From Aphrocallistes beatrix (lineage: Eukaryota; Porifera; Hexactinellida; Sceptrulophora; Aphrocallistidae): a stretch of 64,000 nt of DNA. The position numbers were made by a program, and so were the translations under genes. The DNA is taken from NCBI GenBank assembly GCA_963281255.1, contig OY725497.1, positions 310,001-374,000 on the forward strand, written 5' to 3'. The notes beneath the pieces were generated by a model, which was not told where the DNA came from, did not search any database, and saw only the letters and a list, made by a program, of their open reading frames with translations. Of this stretch, positions 1 through 11,600 are shown piece after piece. How positions within the stretch are numbered: position 1 is the first letter of the stretch; each line of letters opens with the position of its first letter.

Positions 1-625
1 TCTTCCTCCATTTGACTCAGAGCTATTCCATCAGTCATTTACACAAATTATAAATTTTGTTTATTAAAGTTATTGGATTATACACCCCAAATTGCAATAT
101 GTATTAAATCTATAAGCAATCCCTAGGACGTATCTTATTTCATGCATATATTCTATGACATTCATACTAAGTACGTTTCATTCAGTTAAATAATTGTATC
201 ATATGATCAAGATCTTTTGAAATTTATTATAAGGTTAACTAACTTGACTAAATTGAGGGATTCGTATATTTGTTATGTATATTGTAAAGTACTGTGTATA
301 TGCAAATACATGCCACTTTTGTTCAAATAAGACATAAAATAGAATAAACAGCAGCGTTTTAATTAACTAAATGTAGAGTGCGTATTTCATTATTTTAAAA
401 GCGGGGGTGCCCGTGTTATTCGATACTCTATCTGAATACGGACAATATACGCGTAGATAACAATGTAGATTCTAACACACAAATTATGTTTCAGCCACAG
501 AACAGCAATAAAATACAATAAAATACAATTTCAACAAAATATACTCTCTAGAGGCAGGGTAGAGGAGTTCAAATGCAATTGGGGGGAGATAAAGGTATAT
601 AAGATTATTTATACGATACTTCTTC
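1..625. other. AT-rich non-coding stretch
   Basis: No open reading frame with a recognisable product is present on either strand. The part next to position 625 should hold the 3' UTR of the sugar transporter that ends at 626. Nothing else could be identified. Confidence 0.6.
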
Positions 626-2152
626 TTAATTAATAAAAAAATTCTGAATCTTATCAAGGGGCTTTCCTTTAGTTTCAACGATGAATATTAAAATAAAGAT
701 AATCGCAACAACATTAACTCCGGCGAAAGTGAAGAACGCCCCGTATTGCTGCACAGCACTTGCGTAATAAGGAAATCCAATAGTAACAACGAATGACCCC
801 ATCCATGAGGTCAGTGTGATGAGAGCAATCGTCCAATTCTTCAGCTTGACAGATACAACTTCTGAAGCGTAAATCCAAGGGACAGGACCCCAAGCCAATG
901 CGAAAAAGCCTAAAAAGCAGCAGACAGCCAACACCACGATCCCACTCAGAACATGGCATGGGATCGCTGGATGTGGGTCATGGTGGGGACCAGTGCTCGT
1001 GCAGTTTACAAGTACAAGGTCGATTACTATGAAATAAGCTCCGATCGTTACAGAGCTAGCGCACATCCCAATACTAGCGATTGTTAACAGAATCTTTCGA
1101 CCAAAACGGTCTACAAATAACGAGGACAGGAAGGTAACGACAACTTGGACGACAGCTGGCGCAATGGGGATAATCTGGCTCTGTATCCCTGGGATAGCGT
1201 CACTCAAGATGTCAGTCGAGTAAAATATAACCGCATTAATGCCAGAAAGTTGTTGGAACACCATGAGCATGGTACATAGCATCAATGGCTTAAATATGGG
1301 TTTTGTGAAGATGATGGAAAATTGATACTTTTCCAACTTCAATTTCGCGAGCTTCCCAGCATTAACCATGTCGTTCTTGATTGATGCTCCCGCTCCCCTA
1401 AATGTCCTAAACGCTTGCATTGCCTCTTTTTCGCGACCTTTATACACCAACCAAACGGGAGACCTGTGCTGGAACACCAGCAAACAGAGGATAAAGAGAG
1501 AAACAAACAGCCCCACTATCCCCATCCAAAGATACCCATAAGAAAGCTTCGCAAAGGGAATTCCGATAACAAAAGCGAAGAGAATGCCAATCGTAATGAA
1601 GAGTTGGAACAGAGTGCCTAGGAGGCCTCGATATTTAGCTGAGACTACTTCTGAAATGTAGGTGGGTGTTACTGAGGTCGATATTCCGAGACCAACTCCA
1701 GTTAAAATGCGCCCTGCAATTAGTAGCCACTGGTTTGGGTATATGCTCAGCAATAGAAACCCGAAACTCCAAGTACACATGCTGACTATCAGTGTGTCTT
1801 TGCGTCCGATCAGATCACTCAATAAGACCGTGGAAAGTGCACCAACCGCAGCACCGAGATTGAAGAAGGAAGAGAATATAGTGAAAATTAATTTCGACAT
1901 TATTGCATCAGGTGCCGATATGCCGGTTGTGGGTTCCTGAATCTGACTCTGAATAGGGGACGTGTACCCAATGCCGTACCCGGACACGAACCCTTGCAAA
2001 CTTAAGATGATGCTTACAATCAAGGTTGGGAGAAATTGTTCTTTGGATCTTTGTCTCACGAATCTGGGATCGAGCGAGCTTGAGAATAAATAGGTATCTT
2101 CATCACCATCATCATCATCATCATCACTGCTTTCGTGATCTTTACCTGACAT
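626..2152 (-). CDS. SLC2-family facilitative sugar transporter (GLUT6/8 or Tret1-like)
   Basis: A single-exon gene encodes 508 aa, the usual length for a major-facilitator sugar porter with twelve membrane helices. It carries the family signatures in order: DLIGRKDTL after TM2, GRILTGVGLG, PTYISEVVSAKYRG, QQLSGINAVIFYS in TM7, VDRFGRK between TM8 and TM9, GPVPWIYASEVV in TM10 and VETKG at the C terminus. The loop after TM6 reads SPVWLVYKGR, a variant of the PESPR signature. The N terminus has an aspartate run encoded by a (GAT)n tract. The sequence looks closest to class III GLUTs and insect trehalose transporters, but the substrate cannot be told. ATG and stop are clear. Confidence 0.9.
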   Translation of the reverse strand: MSGKDHESSDDDDDDGDEDTYLFSSSLDPRFVRQRSKEQFLPTLIVSIILSLQGFVSGYGIGYTSPIQSQIQEPTTGISAPDAIMSKLIFTIFSSFFNLGAAVGALSTVLLSDLIGRKDTLIVSMCTWSFGFLLLSIYPNQWLLIAGRILTGVGLGISTSVTPTYISEVVSAKYRGLLGTLFQLFITIGILFAFVIGIPFAKLSYGYLWMGIVGLFVSLFILCLLVFQHRSPVWLVYKGREKEAMQAFRTFRGAGASIKNDMVNAGKLAKLKLEKYQFSIIFTKPIFKPLMLCTMLMVFQQLSGINAVIFYSTDILSDAIPGIQSQIIPIAPAVVQVVVTFLSSLFVDRFGRKILLTIASIGMCASSVTIGAYFIVIDLVLVNCTSTGPHHDPHPAIPCHVLSGIVVLAVCCFLGFFALAWGPVPWIYASEVVSVKLKNWTIALITLTSWMGSFVVTIGFPYYASAVQQYGAFFTFAGVNVVAIIFILIFIVETKGKPLDKIQNFFIN

Positions 2153-2612
2153 TTCGTATCGTCTGTGTAGTGAGTGTTCAAGTGCGTTTCGAAATAAATG
2201 AGTTAAAATCCCTTATATTTAATGATATTTTAGCTAATGTGTTAAGAGCATACTCAGGCTACAATACAAAAGATGTACGTAATGAGTTAAATAGTAAAGG
2301 TTTAAAAGTAATTCAATTGAATTAACAGGTCTCGTGCAAAGCAATTAAGGATGTCTGAATGGATTTATGTAAATGAATTAGTTTTAATTTTATCACTAGA
2401 TTGTTCTTTTGTTACCCTCATTCAAACAAGATTATGTAGTTAGTTATGCACGACTGAAGTGCCAGAAAAAAGATTTTTAAATAAAGTCCAAAATCCATCT
2501 ATTACTTTAAGTATAAACCTAAAAATACTGGGATTAGGTATATGTAAAACCGTACGAAATCTGATGACAAAAAATAAAATTCTCCAATGAACCATTAAAC
2601 AATCTGATGCTC
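2153..2612. other. Spacer between sugar transporter and EXD2 3' end
   Basis: The 5' side of the transporter and the 3' UTR of the EXD2-like gene meet here. No coding signal or repeat is recognised. Confidence 0.5.
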
Positions 2613-5600
2613 CTAAAAGTATTGGAACTTATTCGGGTTATGAGTTGTAGACCACATCTCAGGTAGGAATTGAGGTTTCATTGTCGATAAAAAATGCTCT
2701 CTCCATCTCATCTGAAATTGTAACAGCTCCCCATTCGCGAGAACTTGTTCCACGACCTTCTGTCCATGAGGCTTGTACGCAGGATTCTCCCTCCTTAAAA
2801 CGTGTGAAATGCAAAACAAACTTTGTAGTTCTATACTAACTAGGGTACACAACTTACTTGGGATCAATGTTTGCAGCTTTTCGGATGAGATCTTCATCTA
2901 GTTCTTCAACTTGGTAGTAATTCTTAAGAAGTTCGACGTAGTGAGTCGCTTTCTCTGCTGGAAGCTTATTCTTTGACTGGGCTAGGGCCCTAAAGTAATG
3001 ACAATCAATTATTAATTATTTGCAGTTTAAAATAATTTAGAAATACATTTATATATATATACGTACCTGGCTGCATTCTTCACTTGAAATAGAATTGGGT
3101 CAGATAAAAGCTTGGAGGCACCTGAGTCAATCGGTGAATCAAATTCTTTAGCAATTTGATCTTTAAGAATGTCTTCGTAAAGACTCGTTTTCAAGTGACA
3201 GCGTCCACACAGTAATAGATTATCATGAGACTTGTAGCTCTTATGATCAACTGGGAAGTACCTAATATAATATTGGCAGAGGGGTAAGAAATAAAATATA
3301 GAGTCACATGGACTAAATCCGATACTATCAAAATGATAGGAAGAAGGTAAGATGTAATCAATATGTATTATAAGAAACGCCAAAGCAACTAAGAGAAACA
3401 AAAAGTGAGGCAACCGAACGGATTAACTTCATCGTGTAGTTACATAAAAATCTTTAACCAATCGCAATCCTACACGTTATCTCCAATACTTCTGTTTGAT
3501 TGTACAAACACTAAAACAAATGATAGATAAGTCATGTTTTTTGGCTAACCAAATGATAAATTATCATTGCAACACAAACTGAGTTTATTAGGTGAAGAGA
3601 TTCAAACAACAAATCGAACTACGAAATGTTTAGAACAATTCAAAATTTCATACTATATTTTCTCTGGTACATTCTACCTAGAGCGAGCATACCACAGCAT
3701 ATCGCTATCATTATGGATGGAAATCGACGATTCGCTAGAAAGAACGCATTGGGTGACGTCACACATGGACATAGAGCTGGGTTTTACAAAATGCTAGAAG
3801 TTGTTCAGTGGTGTATTGCAGTTGGGGTTAGAGAAGCCACAGTGTACGCTTTTAGCCTTGAAAACTTTAAAAGGTAATTGACAAACATTTCAATATACAC
3901 GAATAATGTTATCAAGTTATCATTGTTAAGTGATTCCCTCATTTACAGGCCAAAAGATGAAGTCGATGGACTAATGGAGCTTGGTAGAGAAAAGTTAAGA
4001 GAAATGTTGTTGCACAAGGAATCCCTCATAGAGACAGGCGCACGTGTCAGAATACTCGGTAATGTATCTACTCTGCCTAATGACGTGCAAGAAGTCGTGA
4101 GAAAATTGGAAGAAGCCTCAAAGAAAAACGACAAATTTATACTCAACATTTGCATTGCCTACTTGTCAACAGAGGAAATAGTCCACTCAATCTCAGAATT
4201 AATACCGTGCAGGTCATCAAGAGGCGTGTCTGAAAGGGAGATAGACAATAACATGTACACGAGTCCTAGTCCACCCCCGGAGCTGGTATTGAGGACTTCT
4301 GGAGAAAGGAGACTGTCCAACTTCCTGCTTTGGCAGTGCAGTCATTCCATTCTGGTGTTCGAAAGGGTTTTCTGGCCAGAGTTCTCTTTCTACAAATTTC
4401 TCTTGGTAGTGGCTCACTACCATTTCTCACCTAGAGCAAATGTTACTGATTGATTCCAGATAGTTTTAGTTTAGTTTGGTTGAAGTATGAATGCCTACAG
4501 TGTATGTATGCTTGTTGATATTGTTCCATAATTATCCAATTGATGTCAATAAAGTAGTTCGAATCATTGAGATTCTTGAAAGATAAAATATGAACTCTTT
4601 TAAACTTAAAATTCTTATTTTATTCGGATATTATATCGCGTTGCTTTTTCAAATAATTATTTTATGGCACTACACAACGCCTACCAAGTCCGTTGTCATT
4701 GAGAAAATCGGAATCCCTCCTTTGCTATATCAGGAAATGGATACAAGTAAGCTTAGACAGTGGACAGAAAGTAGCGATGTCTCATTAGATGTTCTCCTGA
4801 GAGCAAGCGCACTTCTACCTCGGATAACACAAGTTGTGCGTATGCCAACTCCTCACACCGAAGTATTCAGCAATTACATTGCCCCCGTTGGGCTCCCGGT
4901 TATATTCACTGATTTGGTAAGCAAGGATGTGATGTACAAGTGGAACTGGGAATATATTGGCGCAAAATACGGACATTTACAGTTTGGAAATGTACGACAA
5001 GGGAACTACACTGATATGGAAAGTAAATCTGGGAAGAAAACGATTAACCGTGTAAAGATGACCGTGAGAGACTTCACGGATATCGTCACTGGCCGGAGAG
5101 AGGCAAAGGAGAATGAAGAGCTGGTCTACTTCGCAAAGAAAGGGCTAGTAACAGGAAAGGAGTTCGGAAAAGAGTTTGGATACCCACCTTTCTACGGAAA
5201 CATCGACCAATGTTTCCTCCCTCCCTCTATCTGGATGGGGATGCCCGGTACGTACACACAGGGACATTTCGACTCAAAGGACAACTTCATATACCAGATT
5301 ATCGGTAGGAAGCGATGGACAATATTTTCTCCACAAGACCATCAGTTCTTAGGCATAGTCAAGGGGAGGGGGAGTTTAGAATGGAGTAGCGCGCTCGCTA
5401 CCCTAGGCACTCCAGATGAAAAACAATTCCCTCTTTACAAGTATGCCAATCCGATACAGGTCACATTGAGCCCAGGAGAAGTGATGTACCTCCCCAGAGG
5501 ATGGGTCCATGCAGTTGAGAACCTGGAGCCAGCATTCATGCTCAATCTGTGGAGATCTGGACCTGCTGAGATATTTAAACTATGGTCTCCTCAAGCAGAA

Positions 5601-8600
5601 AGAGAGATGTCCAAGAATTGCCCCTCTGTTACCGCATAGCATATATATTTATTAATTAATACCCAACTTACTTTCTATATTCTGAAGGAACTATTTTCTT
5701 TCGAATTCCATTTCCATCTTGCTCACCACAGACAACACAAACATTCAACTTTTCGGCTTGGTAGTAAGATTTATCTTCATTGCCCTTTTCTGGGCGAGAT
5801 TTTGGTTCGAATTTTAATCTTACAACATAAGGCTCCTCGCTCACAAGTTCTAAAAAGGTCCATAGTAAACTCGTTCTTTCGACGGTAACAAATCAAATGA
5901 TTAGAACTGACCAGCTAATTCCCTTTCAAAGTACCAGTTGGCTTTCCTTCTATCGATCAGGGAGAGCAGCTCGTTGTCAGGTGCTAATAACCGGCAATTC
6001 TCGTACAGGGCTCTCTTGCGTGTGACATAAGGTGCTGGCTTGTTAAGAGCTTCTTCCGATACCAGATCTAAGTCGTAAATGGAAATGAATTCAGAAGTTC
6101 GATGAAAGGAATCATTAAATTAGTTATCGCGAGATTAAAGGGATAACTTATTATTGATAACAGTTAATAAGTGCTACAAAGTTATGAGATTATGCAAGTG
6201 CATCAACCCTTATACAAGCTATTTACTGCCGCTTTTGATCATGTTTCAGTGAATCGTAAAGTTTACAAATATCTTCGTGTTCTTTACGAATCTTCTTTTC
6301 GTAAGCATCACATTTCCTGGTCAATGCTTCATTAAGATTCCGTAGAGTCTTCAGTAAATGCTTCTTACGTTTAATCTCAAATTTCGCGTTGAATTGACGT
6401 AAACATGCTTCCACATTTTTATCATCATTCCCGCAGTCTTGATCCTCTCTGAAAATACTCTCACATTCTCGATTTAATCTGGGATCAACTTCAGCAATTT
6501 TGCTTGATTGTATCTCAGAAACTAGTTCCGACTTGGCAGTAGTAAAGTACTGCTTGACTATATCCTCCCACTCTGATCGAATCTCTTCAACTTTCTTATT
6601 CGGAAATTGAAGACCCTGCATTTGACTTAAAACCTTCTTTTTCTGACTTTCAGCCAACTGGCAACTGTACCTAAGTGGAAGCAGCAGAGAAGCGTGTACG
6701 TCGATAGCCGCTTGCTCACTATCTGTCGTTTTATCACCTCCAGACATGGATAGCTTCACTAATTAAACTTGGTATCGTTATCATATCCAATTCGTAGTAT
6801 GAAAAATAAGATCAATGTAATTGAGAAATTCTATATAACTGAAAATAAACTTAATTAGCAATCCAAATACAAGACATTCAACACTAGCTCTGAATAGAAG
6901 GCCCCTCCCCACCTGGGATCATCATCGTAACGCTGTTCCCATTCAGTAGGATTTGCTCTAACATTGTAATCCTCCTCCCTTCCGGTGTCATTTCGTACTC
7001 GGTCACATCTTCTAGCACCATGTTAACGAAATCATCAAATCCCAACAGCGTACCCACAATCTCCTTATCGTTCTTCAGTAGGATATGGATTTTAGAACCA
7101 ATACATTTGTCGATTAGCTCTAACGGAAGGAGTGAACTAGTGGAGCTTGCCATCAATCAATTAGCTAGCATGTAACATTAATTTTACCATTAACAATCAT
7201 AGAACATAGAAATAAGTAGAGGTACTTAGGATTTATAAACAAATTTACTTAATAATAAACACAAATCTACTCTTAGACATACATTCCTAGTATCTAGTAT
7301 ACTGCAAATTCACACTTCTGACTTTCATATAGTTGTCTGGAGCTTTTTCTTATTTAGAATTCTATGCACAAACTTGGAAGTCTTAACTCGCAATGTTAAC
7401 AAATACCCAAAGCGGAATGTAATCAGGATATAAGGTACGAGGGCTAGGATGTTTAAAATCCAGAATAAGGAGGTGTTGTAAGACAGACTAGGTAGGGTGA
7501 GGAGAGCAAGAACAAGGAAACACAGAGACTCAAAGTGATTCGTCAACTTGTTTTCAGCAGGTTGTAGCGCAGCTGTGAGGATCATCATGATTAAAAATAC
7601 TAAAGTAATGACATAGCAATAATTGTGCGGTAATAGTAATAGTGCACCGACGACAAATCGAAGGAATAGCTTGATGATTTCCCAGTTCTTGTATCGGAAC
7701 TTATATCGTTTGTCATAAATTTCAATGAAATGTCTGATGTTGTGGTCTTGTCTCGAATAACTGAAGATGTAAAGGAATATCGGGAACGTAAGAAGAATAT
7801 ACAGGATGAAAAGAGACAGTAAAATCTGTACCACATGTTTTTCTTTGTAGCACTCATAATTAGGATCATAAAACCACAACTGTTTATCACCTAACAAAAC
7901 GCATTTAAAGATGATAAATGCTTGGTTACAGATATGCGAATAAGTGAGGATAATTATGGTCCAGATAGGATATATGATGTCTCGGATGCACCGTCCAAAC
8001 CTGGTAGAGAGTGAAGTGTACTTCACTAGGATGACGAAAACCACTATGTAGACGACGAAAATGAAAGGAGCAGCTGTTTCGAATAGTTGACGATTATACG
8101 AATTCTCTTGGGGCAGACAGAAGGGAAAAAAACTGGTGATCAACAAATTCATCACAGTAATGGGGAAGTAGAGAATGAATCGAATTAAAGAATCTTTTGA
8201 GAACCCGATAGTGAGAGATATTATATAAAGCGAGCTCGAATAGAATGTAATCGTGCGTACGTAGTCTGCGAAAATATCTACCTTCATCACCATGACGGCG
8301 ACTGTGATTAAAAGTGTGATCAAGATGTATATGAATATCATCAATATGGGCAGATGGCAACTAAAGCAAGGGTTGCCATCATTAAATATCGAAAGGGTGT
8401 TAAATGGAGGGTAGGGTATTTTCCCGTCTGGACACTCGGAACAGAATTTTCCAGTCATTCCTGACTGACACTGATTACTAGGTTTCAAAGGATCGAAATA
8501 GCACTTCGCCATAGCTGATGCTCTATGACATTGACAATGAAACCAAGGACAAGAGATTAACTCCGTCTGTTCCGCTTGTAATACTGCTAACATTCCGGGG

Positions 8601-11600
8601 TGATTAATTAGATACTTATCTTTGGTGGTAGGAGTGAGATCTTTCGAGAGGTAGGATAATCGGCAAGTACCATTTTTATTTAATTTATAGCCTGGAAGAC
8701 ATTTTGTAAAGATCGCATCAAAACATCGTTTCTTCCTCCCTTGAATGAGTCGATTCGATTGAGCAACGATTCTGATGCATGCTCGAACAAGAGCAGTGTC
8801 TGGCTCCCGAGATCGCTGGTATAGTTTGGGAACGGCAAAATCTAAATCAATCTTGGTTCCAGAAGGAAAGATACGTTGGTAGAAGTGTTTATTGTTTCGC
8901 TCATAGTCATCATCATCAGAATCATAGTCAAGATGATCATCCAATTCACGCTTACTTTCAAGAGAGAATGACAGAGTAGAGTACACTTTGTTGCCTAGGA
9001 TGTCAAAAGCAGATACATTTATTCTGGTCGTCAACCCAGGAACAAAAACATAAGTCTTGCTCAAATTTTGATTCCAAACTCCCTTAGCATAATTTAAGAT
9101 CTGAAGACAAACCTCATTATCAATATCTTGGTTTGCAACAAGGAGTCGTTCATGACCAGAGCAGTTTAGTGTATCAAAATGGACATCGAAATTCACACTG
9201 CCAGATGCATACTCACAAGAATGCTCGGTAACATCCAAATATTTCGGAATGGATATGTAGATATCGTCCCCGAAGCACATATCAGGGTGTTTCGCTGCTA
9301 ATAAGACTTTATTATTTTCAATACTTATATTATATGGTTCGATCAGCAATCCATTTGGATTCGCGCGTTTATACCCCACAATGATGTTGTCAAGGTATAT
9401 ACCACCTCCATTCATGCCAGCAGCGTTGTGAACGATGTCTATGCGTCCCTTAGTCTCGTTATCGCGTGCAAGCGAAATTAAAGAAGATGAGCTAGCAATG
9501 TAGATTGCACCTCCTTGACGGTTGGCGAAATTTCTCGTAAAAATAGTCGAGCGATGTTCTGGTGGTACAACAAAAAAGATTGCACTTTTTAAAGCGGCTA
9601 TGGCACCGCCGTAAGAAGCATTATTGTACCTAAAAGAGCCTCCTCTTATTGATATGAGGTACTGGATAGCGAAAATAGCTCCACCTGATTGATTGGCGAG
9701 ATTATTTTCGAATCTATTGCTTGTTAAGTTCAAAGTAAATGAGTTGAATGGGTCGAATTGTCCATTAAGGAAGATGGCTCCACCTTGCTGAGCCATATTC
9801 TTTAAAAAATCTGTGTCGCTAATCTCTAGAAACAGCTTATTCTCGCGCGCATAATGCGAAACTGAGAGAGCTCCGCCTTGGAAACCTTTATTCGCTTGGA
9901 ACAAACATGCAGAAACTGTTATATATGAAATGGACGATATAAATATTGCTCCGATTGCACCACCCATGGAGTTAACAATATCGTGCTGAATGTTTCGAAT
10001 AAATCTTGATTTTTCAATTGAAATATTGTTAACGCCTGAGGTTTCATGACCGACAAAGGCAAACAGGGCTGGGCTTAACAAGGCAGAACAAGATGTGAAA
10101 TTTGAAGCAGAAATGTTCACATACGAATTCATTTTACCTTCAAAATTAAATAAAATCCCTGCACCACCTCCAATCCGATGCAGAAGCAGGAAGTTATCAA
10201 TGTCGCGCGGTGCTTGAATGTTATAAAATTTTGAGTTGTGTGCTTCGAACCGAATGTCAGAGGAGGTAGAGACAGCTCTGAAGAAAATAGCTCTGCCGTC
10301 AACACCGTTACTAAAAGTTGAATCTATGATCTGAACTGAAGGTACATTCTGATAAATTATGGCATTCTGTTGAAAATTATTAATCATCGATCCTGTGATT
10401 CTGGAGCTGGAGCAATTAGTAAGAGAAATCATTGACCAATGTTTTCCGATCTTGGGAAGACAGCTCTCGACCCTGATCCGTTCTAATATAACGCTTGTTA
10501 CATTCTCAAAGTGGATTGCTGAGCCATTTTCCCTATCAAGGTATCCGCTGGCATTTAGGTTCGGACATGTAATGATAGTGTTTGGATATCCTGAAATTGT
10601 AACTGTGCCTACATTGCTTATCTCAATAGGATGAGTTATTTCATAAATAGAATTCTCAGATAACTCGATGCGGCAGGATGGTTTACCTGGAGTACAGTGT
10701 TCCGCGGTGAGCGAGTTGAGAATGAGAGGACACGTAGATGGTACGAGTGAGGAGAGAATAAAAGAAAAGATCAATATTACTAAAACCATTCTGGTTGACA
10801 TTGCGTCGTTGAATGGATCTACATAGTTCTTAATGAATATATACATCCCCAGAACATTGTGAACGCAGCAACGAGTTGAGTCGAATTGAAAATGACGTAG
10901 TACAACCAACAGGGAAATATATTCAGACTATGGTGTAGGTACTAAGTTTGTAATCAAATATGTTGAGCCATGTACAGCATTGCATTCTTGTACGAGCCTT
11001 TTGTATGATTTGAAAATAGTCAAACAAAATTTAAATAACAATGATATAATTTTTTTAAATTCACAGAATATTCATTTTTAATTGAACTTTTTGACTTTAA
11101 AATGCAAGTGATCAGGTAAAATCGCTGACAGTAATCAAATCACTTCTTTTCCAATTAATAATTGGATTGTATAAACTGATGAACGGGTTTTATCCTATTT
11201 GTATTTATACTCCTATTTCTGCGTCTATAATTACTACCAGGATTATCTGCCCTTCTCCCCCGGGGTTTTCTATTTGATCTACTCCCACCAGTGAAGGCGG
11301 CGTCTACAAACGGAGTGCAAATATCCGAGATAAACTCAACAGACTCGGCGGAGGGAGCTCCAAGGCCGTAACAGTGAATTGGTTGAGGCGTGGGAGATTC
11401 CTTGGATATATGTTGGACAATCGAGAGTAGAATATTCAAGGATACTTTAGCATCCATCGCCGCGTAAATTATCTAACGGAAAAAATGGAATAAATGTAGT
11501 TATAGTTTCACTCGCGAGTTCGAGGAATGATTCTACCTGTTCAAGTGAGAGATTTCTGCATTGCCAGTTACTGCGTTGTAATTGAGGATCTTTGTTTAGA

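Noticed and set aside
6223..6747. Assignment of the coiled-coil protein as kinetochore PMF1/NNF1
   Set aside because: Only general length and helical charge agree; no conserved motif could be matched.
11155..11457. C-terminal end of a short exonuclease gene stopping at 11155
   Set aside because: A donor at 11238/11237 joins in phase to 6067 and yields the missing EXD2 C-terminal part; the stop lies in the intron. It could still be an alternative isoform.
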